From the NCBI GenBank assembly GCA_013112575.1, contig JABFGG010000001.1:248001-312000 (forward strand): a stretch of DNA of 64,000 nucleotides. Reading direction: 5' to 3'. Positions 1-6,839 of the stretch are shown piece after piece (position 1 is the first letter of the stretch; each line of letters begins with the position of its first letter). Source of the stretch: Chloroflexota bacterium (GTDB lineage Bacteria > Chloroflexota > Anaerolineae > Anaerolineales > UBA11579). Both the position numbers and the translations under genes were made by a program. The notes beneath the pieces were generated by a model. That model was not told the DNA's origin, made no database searches, and saw nothing but the letters and a program-made list of their open reading frames with translations.

Positions 1-100
1 CCACTTCTAGTATCTACATAAAATCGATACTCTAATCTTCAACACAGACCTCGCGCAGGTCTCAGCGATGGCAACAGCAGTTTTCTGTATGGGCGCGGCC

Positions 101-327
101 GCATTGGTGAATGCAACAGCGATGAAGAACAATGGCTCTACCACCACACCGATGCCTTAGGCTCCGTGCGCCAATTGGGCGATGCCAGCCAGGAGATCAT
201 CTTCTACCAGAGCTACGATCCTTATGGCAATGTGTTGAACACCGTCACGGCTGGGCCGGAGAGCAACTACGGCTTCACCGGTGAGTGGACCGATGGGAAT
301 GACCTTGTGCACTTGCGGGCACGCTAC
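101..327 (+). repeat. RHS core direct repeat, copy 1
   Basis: This 227-bp segment matches the segment at 2056-2282 base for base over most of its length, with no length difference between the two landmarks I aligned (GTG at 166 and at 2121). It encodes the end of the RHS core (VRQLGDASQEIIF, NYGFTGEW, LRARY). The two copies bracket the peptidase and lipoprotein genes, so recombination between them could delete or exchange that cassette. Confidence 0.85.
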
Positions 328-1236
328 TACACGCCTAAGTTAGGACTGTTACTCACAAAGGATATTTGGGATGGCAATGCTCTCGATCCAATCTCCTTTA
401 ATTCTTGGAAATACGGATTTGCTAATCCCATCCGTTATACTGATCCATCGGGATGGATTCCAGAGGACAAAGCACTAGCAGCTCAAACAATTAGAGAGAA
501 TCTTTACCAAAACTTTAACGTTCTTGTTGTTCAAGACTGGGGCTTTGTGCATGAATTGAAAATTGAGAACAACGAGGTCTACCGCGAAGCATTGCGGGCC
601 AATCCGCAATTATCTGATTGTGACTGGTATGAGGGCGCTTGGTCTATGCTTGAATTGAGAACAGTGAGAGATGTCGTTAGGGATCTAGCATCTGAAATGG
701 GCAGTCCGGACAGCTTCCGCAAGGAATTAGGGGGCATCGTTCTGTCCCAGGAAGATATCCGAAGCGTTGGTCAAGCGAAGGCCCACAGAATCTGGTTTAC
801 AAACAAGTCAAGGTCATTTGGTCGCTGGACAGTATTACATGAATTTGCACACGCTTGGGATGCCAATTATGGTTGGCGTCTGTCCTTAGGGTTGGAAGAA
901 TTCACAGGGGGCCATACTGACTCTTTGCGAGGTAGTGGGTCGCCTCTCAGTTGTCAGGATAATAGAGACCCGGGTTGTAACAAAACAGGCTATGTTTACG
1001 GAGGTGTTCCACCTAAAGGAGCGGATCAGAACTTTACTCGAAAAGAAGATTTTGCTGAATCAGTTACGGCGTTCTTATATCCCTCGGAAGCATTGGCATT
1101 CATCAATGATCCAAATCACGGACTTGCTGGAGATCCTCGTTTTGAATGGGTAGATGCCAATGGCAATGTTACAAGCGATTTTTCATTAACGCCTAGAGGT
1201 ATTTTTATTGGCACTTTGTTCAATCTAGCGAAATGA
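166..1236 (+). CDS. RHS-core fragment with C-terminal zinc metallopeptidase tip
   Basis: Residues 1 to about 95 are the terminal RHS core (GEWTDGNDLVHLRARYYTP, YGFANPIRYTDPSGW). The remaining 260 residues are a variable tip carrying a zincin motif HEFAH at residues 225-229, with a likely third ligand Glu298 in EDFAES. In polymorphic toxins such tips are effectors released after the core, so this is probably a metallopeptidase toxin domain. The GTG at 166 is only the first start-like codon in this frame. RHS homology (LSDGNSSFLYGRGRIGE) continues upstream in the same frame to about 61, and then in another frame (NTDLAQV at 41-61), which implies a one-base loss near 60. Only a stop-interrupted stub lies upstream, so this is a displaced tip and may not be expressed. 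The next gene is a lipoprotein, a possible immunity partner. Confidence 0.7.
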   Translation: MRQLGDASQEIIFYQSYDPYGNVLNTVTAGPESNYGFTGEWTDGNDLVHLRARYYTPKLGLLLTKDIWDGNALDPISFNSWKYGFANPIRYTDPSGWIPEDKALAAQTIRENLYQNFNVLVVQDWGFVHELKIENNEVYREALRANPQLSDCDWYEGAWSMLELRTVRDVVRDLASEMGSPDSFRKELGGIVLSQEDIRSVGQAKAHRIWFTNKSRSFGRWTVLHEFAHAWDANYGWRLSLGLEEFTGGHTDSLRGSGSPLSCQDNRDPGCNKTGYVYGGVPPKGADQNFTRKEDFAESVTAFLYPSEALAFINDPNHGLAGDPRFEWVDANGNVTSDFSLTPRGIFIGTLFNLAK

Positions 1237-1253
1237 CAGAGGATAATCTCACA

Positions 1254-1904
1254 ATGCTTTCTAAACACAATCTTCGGATAATTTTGTACTTATGCTGGCT
1301 AGGCGTACTTGTTGCATGTGCAACTAATGCAAATAAGCCTGTGAGATTTGGCGATGGTGGCCTTATATCATCAGAGCCGTGTGGTCCTCCTTGTTTTTGG
1401 TCAATAACTCTTGGAATGGTATACGAAGATGCCATCGTTGCGCTTGATTCAGTTCCTGGTGTTGATAGCTCCTTTTGCAAAGAGGTTTCAAATAATGAGA
1501 TTATTAGCTTTCAGTGCAAAGGATTAATGGTTAGCGCAACAAATGAAGATCCAACTCACCGTGAGGTAATTTTGATCCGATTTGAAATGCAGGAAACAGT
1601 GACTGTAGCGGAGGTTTTAGCAAAGCATGGCGTACCCGATTATGCTAGCATCGGAAGCAATTTGGATCCACATTTTCCTGTTATCAATATGTCACTCTTG
1701 TACAATGAATATTCGGCATACTTTGGGCTTGAAAGTCAAGATGCTCTCGAAACAGACTATTTATACGAACTCCATAGTGAGACATCTGTAAAAAGCGTGC
1801 AATACTTGACTGATGAGGTGTACAGTGAGGCTGCATCGCTAAGCGGCGTTGAGTGGATTGGGTATGGTTTATATGAATCCCAACCACTCAACTTTGAGGA
1901 ATAA
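1254..1904 (+). CDS. Lipoprotein following the RHS tip, possible immunity protein
   Basis: The protein begins with a lipoprotein signal (IILYLCWLGVLVAC, lipobox Cys near residue 19) and is about 216 residues long. It has a PCGPPCFW segment that I recognise from lipoproteins of Anaerolineae-type genomes; the function of that family is unknown to me. I chose ATG 1254 because AGAGGA lies 10 bases upstream. ATG 1233, which overlaps the stop of the peptidase gene by four bases, is the alternative and would suggest translational coupling. Position directly behind an RHS tip is where immunity genes usually sit, and a membrane-anchored lipoprotein could neutralise a peptidase outside the cell. That role is inference only. 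Coding bases are AT-rich compared with the genes after 18 kb. Confidence 0.7.
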   Translation: MLSKHNLRIILYLCWLGVLVACATNANKPVRFGDGGLISSEPCGPPCFWSITLGMVYEDAIVALDSVPGVDSSFCKEVSNNEIISFQCKGLMVSATNEDPTHREVILIRFEMQETVTVAEVLAKHGVPDYASIGSNLDPHFPVINMSLLYNEYSAYFGLESQDALETDYLYELHSETSVKSVQYLTDEVYSEAASLSGVEWIGYGLYESQPLNFEE

Positions 1905-2055
1905 TACCCTCATTCTGCCCAGTCATGGATATTTTACGAGCCGCGATGACTAGGTCGGGAATTCATAAGCCTCAATGAGGTGATGTGGTACATCACCCAG
2001 GAATGCCATCAAGGCATCAGTGATATTGCCAGCCGCTATCTGCATAGCCTAATCT
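1905..2055. other. Degenerate spacer before second RHS fragment
   Basis: No intact gene is visible. Open stretches near 1980-2055 (for example DIASRYLHSLICIGEY) drift into the RHS frame found downstream, which suggests decayed RHS core sequence. Confidence 0.4.
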
Positions 2056-2306
2056 GCATTGGTGAATATCATCTTGATGATTAGGAATGGATGTACCATC
2101 ACACCGACGCCTTAGGCTCCGTGCGCCAATTGGGCGATGCCAGCCAGGAGATCATCTTCTCGCAGAGTTACGATCCCTACGGCAACGTGCTGAACACTAT
2201 CACGGCCGGGCCGGAGAGCAACTATGGCTTCACCGGTGAGTGGACGGATGATAGCGGCATGGTGCATCTGCGGGCACGTTACCTTTCAATGAGAAGAGAA
2301 AATTGA
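2056..2306 (+). pseudogene. Truncated RHS core fragment (copy 2)
   Basis: This is the second copy of the 227-bp RHS core segment. It reads CIGEYHLDD, then an in-frame stop, then EWMYHHTDALGSVRQ and NYGFTGEWTDDSGMVHLRA. It departs from RHS homology right after RARY (2282) and stops at 2306, so its tip domain is gone. An ATG at 2091 opens a 71-residue frame but this is not a plausible whole protein. It is probably a leftover anchor of a tip-cassette array. Confidence 0.75.
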
Positions 2307-2342
2307 TGGAAATTAGTCCTAAACATCCAAGAGTTGTATTTC

Positions 2343-3491
2343 ATGCTTAAAGCGCTGGCAGCAATAACATTATTAGTTTCTCCATCATGTTCTTACTTTG
2401 ATTCTAACTCTTCTGCTTTTCCAGTAGTTGAAAACACGTATGTCTCGCCTGTTGAAAACCTAGACAATGGTGTCTATGCTCTGCTTCCCGATGGAGATTC
2501 GATTCTGGTAGGCGGATTGCTGGAGAAAGATCTAGAAAGCGATCAAATCAGTTCTCCATTTGAGAATAGCGATTACCCTGCTTTAGGAAATGTGATCCGC
2601 ATTTCCCAGAATGGGAAGATTTTGTCAGGTTACATAACATCCAAAGGTTCAGATGCTAGCCCTGTAACAAATTACTATTATATTGATTTGGAAAGAGAGC
2701 AATATACAGAGTACATTCCGCCAACATCAAGTGGCGTCTTAACAAGCTTGTCCCCTTGGCAAAGCGCACTGGCCTATGCGGATAGTTTCAGCTACGATGA
2801 TTGGCGCGTGCCCAATGTCAAAGAATTGCAAAGCATTGTCGACTACTCCGGTGTCTATCCGGCTATAAACACATCTTACTTTTCGATCACAGACGAAGAT
2901 GCCTACTTCTGGTCCAGTACGTCGGCATTCTTCAGCCCTGAGACACCCGGTTACTATTATGCCTGGTACGTTGCCTTTGGTTATGCGGTTGGTCCCGATG
3001 GGACGGACGTGCACGGGGCTGGCGCTGTGCGCTTTGACACCAAAGCTGAAGGGGGGCCGGCAGGTGAAGACCCGGAACGCATCTTCAATTACGTGCGCCT
3101 GGTGCGCGGTGGCAATGTAACTGAAACGCCGGAAGGAGATCCGACTGCAGACGATACAGTCACCTTCGTTGAATCCAATAAAGGCGAGGGCTCTGAGCAA
3201 CCAGGAGGCCAGGCCGGCCCCGGTGATCCTAATCAGGCGGGTGGGCCCAGTAACCAACAAGGCGGTCCGGGTGGACAGCCGACCCTACACCTGGCAGCAG
3301 CCGCGGCACAGTTAGGTGTGACCGAAGAAGCCTTGCAAACCGCTTTGGGCGACCCTTCGCAGGGCCCACCAGATTTCGCTACAATTGCTGCTGCCCTTGG
3401 CGTCAGTGAATCTGATCTGCTTGACGCATTGGGGATTTCAGGTGGAGGCCAACCATCGCCATGCACCGTCAGGATCCTTTGTTTTTGTTAA
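2343..3491 (+). CDS. DUF1566 (Lcl-type) domain lipoprotein
   Basis: The N-terminus is a lipoprotein signal (TLLVSPSC). A DUF1566/Lcl-like domain covers roughly residues 140-255: ALAYADSFSYDDWRVPN, VKELQSIVDYS, FWSSTS and the closing VRLVRGG. A Gly/Pro/Gln-rich linker follows, then two similar short helices (LAAAAAQLGVTEEALQTALG and IAAALGVSESDLLDALG). Such proteins are usually surface-exposed and of unknown function. I start it at ATG 2343 rather than the upstream TTG because the signal peptide then begins MLKALAA. Base composition changes visibly from AT-rich in the first 400 bases to GC-rich afterwards, which suggests a chimeric gene made by recombination behind the RHS fragment. The last residues (CTVRILCFC) look like run-on after a lost stop. 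Confidence 0.65.
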   Translation: MLKALAAITLLVSPSCSYFDSNSSAFPVVENTYVSPVENLDNGVYALLPDGDSILVGGLLEKDLESDQISSPFENSDYPALGNVIRISQNGKILSGYITSKGSDASPVTNYYYIDLEREQYTEYIPPTSSGVLTSLSPWQSALAYADSFSYDDWRVPNVKELQSIVDYSGVYPAINTSYFSITDEDAYFWSSTSAFFSPETPGYYYAWYVAFGYAVGPDGTDVHGAGAVRFDTKAEGGPAGEDPERIFNYVRLVRGGNVTETPEGDPTADDTVTFVESNKGEGSEQPGGQAGPGDPNQAGGPSNQQGGPGGQPTLHLAAAAAQLGVTEEALQTALGDPSQGPPDFATIAAALGVSESDLLDALGISGGGQPSPCTVRILCFC

Positions 3492-3568
3492 CTGCTTATT
3501 AGTGATCGGCTTATCTTCCGACTCTTAATTGCTGGCCTACAACATTGCTTTAGCCGGAAAGCACTACC

Positions 3569-4573
3569 TCATACTTGGCTAGCACTCGATTGCCGCGCGA
3601 TCAGCTTTCCTTGCAGTGTGATTTTCCTGGCGAGCAGATCCGGTTCGGATATTCGATTTAACAGTAGCTCTGTTGCCGACCGTCCTATCTCCATGGTTGG
3701 TTGAGCGATTACGGTGATCTTTGGCTCGACCAGGGTAGTCCAGGGGGCGTCATCAAAACCTGCCAGGGCAATATCTGCTGGAATAGACAATGATGATTCC
3801 TGGGCTGCTTCTAGCACGCCAGCAGTAAACAGGCTATTAGTGGTTAATAAAGCGTCAGGAGGGGATTTGAGTTCGAAGAGTTCTTGTGCAGCCGCACACC
3901 CCGCGGCTTTCTTCGATGGAACAAATCGAACGTATTCGTCCGGTATTGCCATTTTGTTTTCTTTTAGCGCCTTTATAAAGCCTCGATGCCTTTCCTTTCC
4001 GGTGTAGCTATCCTTGCCAAAAAGGCCCGCGATATTTTTATATCCGTTCTCTATTAGGTGGGTGGTCAATCTATAGGCGGCATCTTGATTGTCGATCAAA
4101 ATAAGATCATGTTTGGAACTATCGTTGATTGGGACTGAGCGGTCGATCACGACAGTGGGATAGCCCAAACGCATCTTTGTGAAGTTCTTCGCGGTTTTCC
4201 GGGTAGGGGCCAGGATCACACCGGCAACATTCTCGTCGCGCATCAAGTCTATGTAAAGAGCTTCTTTTTCTGGGTCTTCATCGGTATTGCAAAGAAAGAC
4301 GCTGAAATCTTGGGAGTAAGCCGTGTCTTCAACCGCACGGCTAATGTCAGTGAAGAAGGGATTTCTGATATCGGCAACAATTAAACCTATCGTGTTAGAT
4401 CGTTGGGCTCGAAGGCTTCTTGCAACCAGGTTCGGGCGATAATTAAGTTCCTCCACAGCCTGCATAACCCGTGCTCGGACCTCATCACGCACATAGGGTT
4501 TATTTCCTAGAACCCTGGAAACCGTTGCTGTGGAAACCCCAGCCCTTTCAGCTACATCTTTTATCTTTGTCAT
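3569..4573 (-). CDS. LacI-family transcriptional repressor
   Basis: This is a full-length LacI/GalR-type regulator of 334 residues. Residues 1-50 form the helix-turn-helix and hinge (IKDVAERAGVSTATVSRVL, YRPNLVARSLR), followed by a periplasmic-binding-like effector domain (IGLIVADIRNPFFTDI, AGFDDAPWTTL). AGGGA precedes the ATG. It is divergent from the PTS operon, and two LacI-type operators lie between them: one 35 bases upstream of its own start (autoregulation) and one on the operon promoter. It therefore most likely represses the PTS/amino-sugar operon until a pathway sugar or sugar phosphate binds. The effector cannot be read from the sequence. Confidence 0.93.
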   Translation of the reverse strand: MTKIKDVAERAGVSTATVSRVLGNKPYVRDEVRARVMQAVEELNYRPNLVARSLRAQRSNTIGLIVADIRNPFFTDISRAVEDTAYSQDFSVFLCNTDEDPEKEALYIDLMRDENVAGVILAPTRKTAKNFTKMRLGYPTVVIDRSVPINDSSKHDLILIDNQDAAYRLTTHLIENGYKNIAGLFGKDSYTGKERHRGFIKALKENKMAIPDEYVRFVPSKKAAGCAAAQELFELKSPPDALLTTNSLFTAGVLEAAQESSLSIPADIALAGFDDAPWTTLVEPKITVIAQPTMEIGRSATELLLNRISEPDLLARKITLQGKLIARQSSASQV

Positions 4574-4607
4574 AAATCCCTACATCTCACCAAAAAGAAC
4601 ATTCTTC

Positions 4608-4621
4608 TGCAATCGTTATCA
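4608..4621. promoter_or_regulatory. LacI-family operator O2
   Basis: TGCAATCGTTATCA fits the LacI/GalR/CcpA-type consensus TGNAANCGNTNWCA with the central CG. It lies 35 bases before the repressor start codon and its centre is 94 bp from the second operator, about nine helical turns, so repression by looping is possible. Confidence 0.65.
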
Positions 4622-4688
4622 TAATTTCTACTAATATTCCCATAATTATAGCCTACAAATTGTGAAAAAGAATACATCTAATAAAATG

Positions 4689-4717
4689 TTGACCATTTTT
4701 CTGAAATCGTTTACAAT
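4689..4717 (+). promoter_or_regulatory. Sigma70-type promoter of the PTS operon
   Basis: TTGACC (4689-4694), a 17-base spacer and TACAAT (4712-4717) give a near-consensus promoter. The predicted start near 4724 leaves a leader of about 165 bases before the EIIC gene. The operator at 4702-4715 overlaps the spacer and the -10 box. Confidence 0.7.
4702..4715. promoter_or_regulatory. LacI-family operator O1
   Basis: TGAAATCGTTTACA matches TGNAANCGNTTNCA at every defined position. It covers most of the -10 box of the PTS operon promoter, so bound repressor would exclude RNA polymerase. Confidence 0.75.
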
Positions 4718-4888
4718 GCTTTCTAAGCACAATAATCACATTTGTGAAAAGCTAATCTCACTAAGCCAATACCTCTAATACACATACATGCCTTTTACTC
4801 TAGGAAAGCAGGGTTGCCTATGACATGAATCTCATTTGAAGATAGATTTGTTGCATTTTAATCCCAAACTAGTTTTAGGAGCGAAAAA

Positions 4889-5956
4889 ATGAGAGAGAGA
4901 TTGCAATCATGGGGTGGCTTTCTGGCATCCATGGTAATCCCTAACCTTGGCGCATTTATAGCCTGGGGCTTAATTACAGCCCTTTTCATTCCAACCGGAT
5001 GGATTCCCAATGAGCGCTTTAGCGCCCTTGTCGGCCCGATGATCCTTAACCTGTTGCCCATTTTGATCGGTTACACGGGCGGTAAGCTCATTTACGGTCA
5101 CCGAGGTGGTGTCATGGGTGCCTTGGTCACTGTTGGTGTTATCGTCGGTGCTGACATCCCCCAGTTCCTTGGCGCCATGATCGTTGGTCCTAGTTCTGCC
5201 TGGCTCTTGAAGAAGGTTGATGATGCGCTTGTAGATAGCGTCCCGATCGGTTTTGAGTTGCTGTACAATAACTTTTCTCTGGGTATCCTGGGCACGATAT
5301 TGACGCTTATTGCCTTGGTCATCGTTGGCCCAGCTGTTGAAACTGTCAGCAATGCAGTCGGTGCGCTTGTTCAAGGTATGGTCGATGCCGGATTGCTTCC
5401 TTTGGCAGACTTGCTGATCGAACCAGCCAAAGTACTGTTCCTCAACAACGCCATCAACCTGGGTGTGTTGGCTCCCCTGGGCGCTGCGGCTGCCGAGGAG
5501 ACCGGCCGCGCAATTCACTTCTTGCTCGAGACCAATCCCGGTCCTGGCCTGGGTATGTTGCTTGCTTATTGGGTAGCTGGCAAGGGCATGCTCAAGGATT
5601 CGGCTCCCGGTGCAGCTATCATCCACTTCCTGGGTGGTATCCACGAGATTTACTTCCCTTACGTTTTGGCTCACCCCATTATGATCCTGGCGATGTACGC
5701 TGGCGGTATCCTGGCGGATATCTGGTTTGTGATCTTTGACGCTGGTCTGGTGGCGACACCATCCCCCGGTTCGATTTTCGCATATCTTGCTGTTATTCCG
5801 CGTGGGCAGCACTTCCCGGTTCTCGGCGGTGTTACACTAGCTATCATTGCTTCCTTTGTCGCAGGAGTTGTCATATTAAGGGCATTCCCTGTGAAAGAGG
5901 AAGAACATGAAGAAGTTGAAGACACCTCCACAGCAAGTGTCCCCGGAGTTGCTTAG
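4889..5956 (+). CDS. PTS mannitol-type EIIC permease
   Basis: This 355-residue multi-spanning membrane protein is the transport domain of the mannitol/fructitol PTS family. Visible features are MVIPNLGAFIAWGLITALF at the start, the GHRGG loop, DIPQFLGAMIVGP and the conserved IHFLGGIHEIYFPYVL segment. It imports its sugar while EIIB phosphorylates it. Unlike E. coli MtlA, EIIB and EIIA are separate downstream genes. AGGAG lies 8 bases before the ATG. The C-terminus is a short acidic tail. The substrate is not certain: family membership points to a hexitol, but the downstream genes point to an amino sugar or related compound. Confidence 0.92.
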   Translation: MRERLQSWGGFLASMVIPNLGAFIAWGLITALFIPTGWIPNERFSALVGPMILNLLPILIGYTGGKLIYGHRGGVMGALVTVGVIVGADIPQFLGAMIVGPSSAWLLKKVDDALVDSVPIGFELLYNNFSLGILGTILTLIALVIVGPAVETVSNAVGALVQGMVDAGLLPLADLLIEPAKVLFLNNAINLGVLAPLGAAAAEETGRAIHFLLETNPGPGLGMLLAYWVAGKGMLKDSAPGAAIIHFLGGIHEIYFPYVLAHPIMILAMYAGGILADIWFVIFDAGLVATPSPGSIFAYLAVIPRGQHFPVLGGVTLAIIASFVAGVVILRAFPVKEEEHEEVEDTSTASVPGVA

Positions 5957-5983
5957 AGCTTAAAACAAGTAACAATGACTAAT

Positions 5984-6013
5984 GGAAAGGCTCTCTCAGT
6001 TGAGGGCCTTTCC
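5984..6013 (+). promoter_or_regulatory. Intercistronic hairpin between EIIC and EIIB
   Basis: GGAAAGGC and GCCTTTCC form an 8-bp stem with a 14-base loop that can pair further inside. It is followed only by TCTT, so it is more likely an mRNA processing or partial-termination element setting the EIIC to EIIB ratio than a full terminator. Confidence 0.5.
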
Positions 6014-6037
6014 TCTTAGACTCAAGGAGTGAATACT

Positions 6038-6364
6038 ATGGCAGACTCTATCCCCGCAACTGATGTACAGACTATCATTTTCTGTTGTGAGGCCGGTATT
6101 GGTTCAAGCTTAATGGGGGTCAACTCGCTAAAAAAGAAATTAAAGAAACTTGATATTAAAGACGTGCAAGTGATTCACAAATCGGCACGCGACGTGCCTG
6201 AAGACGCGCAGGTCATTGTCTGTCACAAAGGTATGGCAAAGTTAGTCCGCCAGCGCGTACCCGGTGCAGTAGTTGTTGCTTTTACCCATTTCTTGAATGA
6301 CCCGGCCATTGACCGTGTAGTCACGGCTTTAGAAAATGGTTATGAAATTCAAGCTGAAGGCTAA
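6038..6364 (+). CDS. PTS mannitol-type EIIB subunit
   Basis: This small phosphocarrier of 108 residues has the phospho-cysteine loop CCEAGIGSSLMG; by alignment with mannitol EIIB (CDAGMGSSAMG) Cys17 is the phosphorylated residue. It takes the phosphate from EIIA and gives it to the incoming sugar on EIIC. I chose ATG 6038 because AAGGAG ends 9 bases upstream. A GTG at 6029 touches that ribosome site and is unlikely. It sits between EIIC and EIIA in the same operon. Confidence 0.9.
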   Translation: MADSIPATDVQTIIFCCEAGIGSSLMGVNSLKKKLKKLDIKDVQVIHKSARDVPEDAQVIVCHKGMAKLVRQRVPGAVVVAFTHFLNDPAIDRVVTALENGYEIQAEG

Positions 6365-6372
6365 GGTGTAAC

Positions 6373-6807
6373 ATGCTTTCGAGCCAAACTATTCAGTTGC
6401 AAGCTAAAGCTAGCGACAAAGTGGATGCAATCAGACAAGCTGGCCAACTGCTCGTTGAGGGCGGTTGTGTCATTCCTGCATATATTGACGGCATGCTGGC
6501 CCGCGAAGAAAGCATGTCAACCTACCTCGGCAATGGTGTCGCTATCCCGCATGGGCAATTTGATGATCTTTCCCAGGTTCAGAAAACTTGCATCTCTGTT
6601 TTGCAATTACCTGAGGGTGTAGAATGGGAAGATGGTGAAATGGCTTATTTGATCGTTGGCATTGCCGCCACCTCTGATGAACATATTAATATCTTGTCGA
6701 ATTTGGCTGAAGCGATCGAGGATCCCAAGATCACCGAAGAACTAACACACACACAAGATGAAAAGGTTATTTTGGAGTACTTGAATCGCCCAGCATCACC
6801 GGACTAA
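6373..6807 (+). CDS. PTS mannitol/fructose-type EIIA subunit
   Basis: This 144-residue protein is an EIIA of the fructose/mannitol family. GVAIPHG carries the phosphorylated histidine (His60), and AREESMSTYLGNG is the conserved helix before it. It relays phosphate from HPr to EIIB in the cytoplasm. It starts 8 bases after the EIIB stop behind AAGGTG, so the two are co-translated at similar levels. Length is normal for a stand-alone EIIA. Confidence 0.92.
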   Translation: MLSSQTIQLQAKASDKVDAIRQAGQLLVEGGCVIPAYIDGMLAREESMSTYLGNGVAIPHGQFDDLSQVQKTCISVLQLPEGVEWEDGEMAYLIVGIAATSDEHINILSNLAEAIEDPKITEELTHTQDEKVILEYLNRPASPD

Positions 6808-6839
6808 TATCTACTTTCATAAAGGTCTAGGAATACTCC

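Noticed and set aside
4741..4765. CRP-type site near TTGTGAAAAGCTAATCTCACT
   Set aside because: The half-sites TGTGA and TCACT are nine bases apart rather than six, and the region is better explained by LacI control.
4970..5812. Leftward 280-residue frame opposite EIIC
   Set aside because: Gln/Asn/His-rich shadow of a clear permease gene, no ribosome site.
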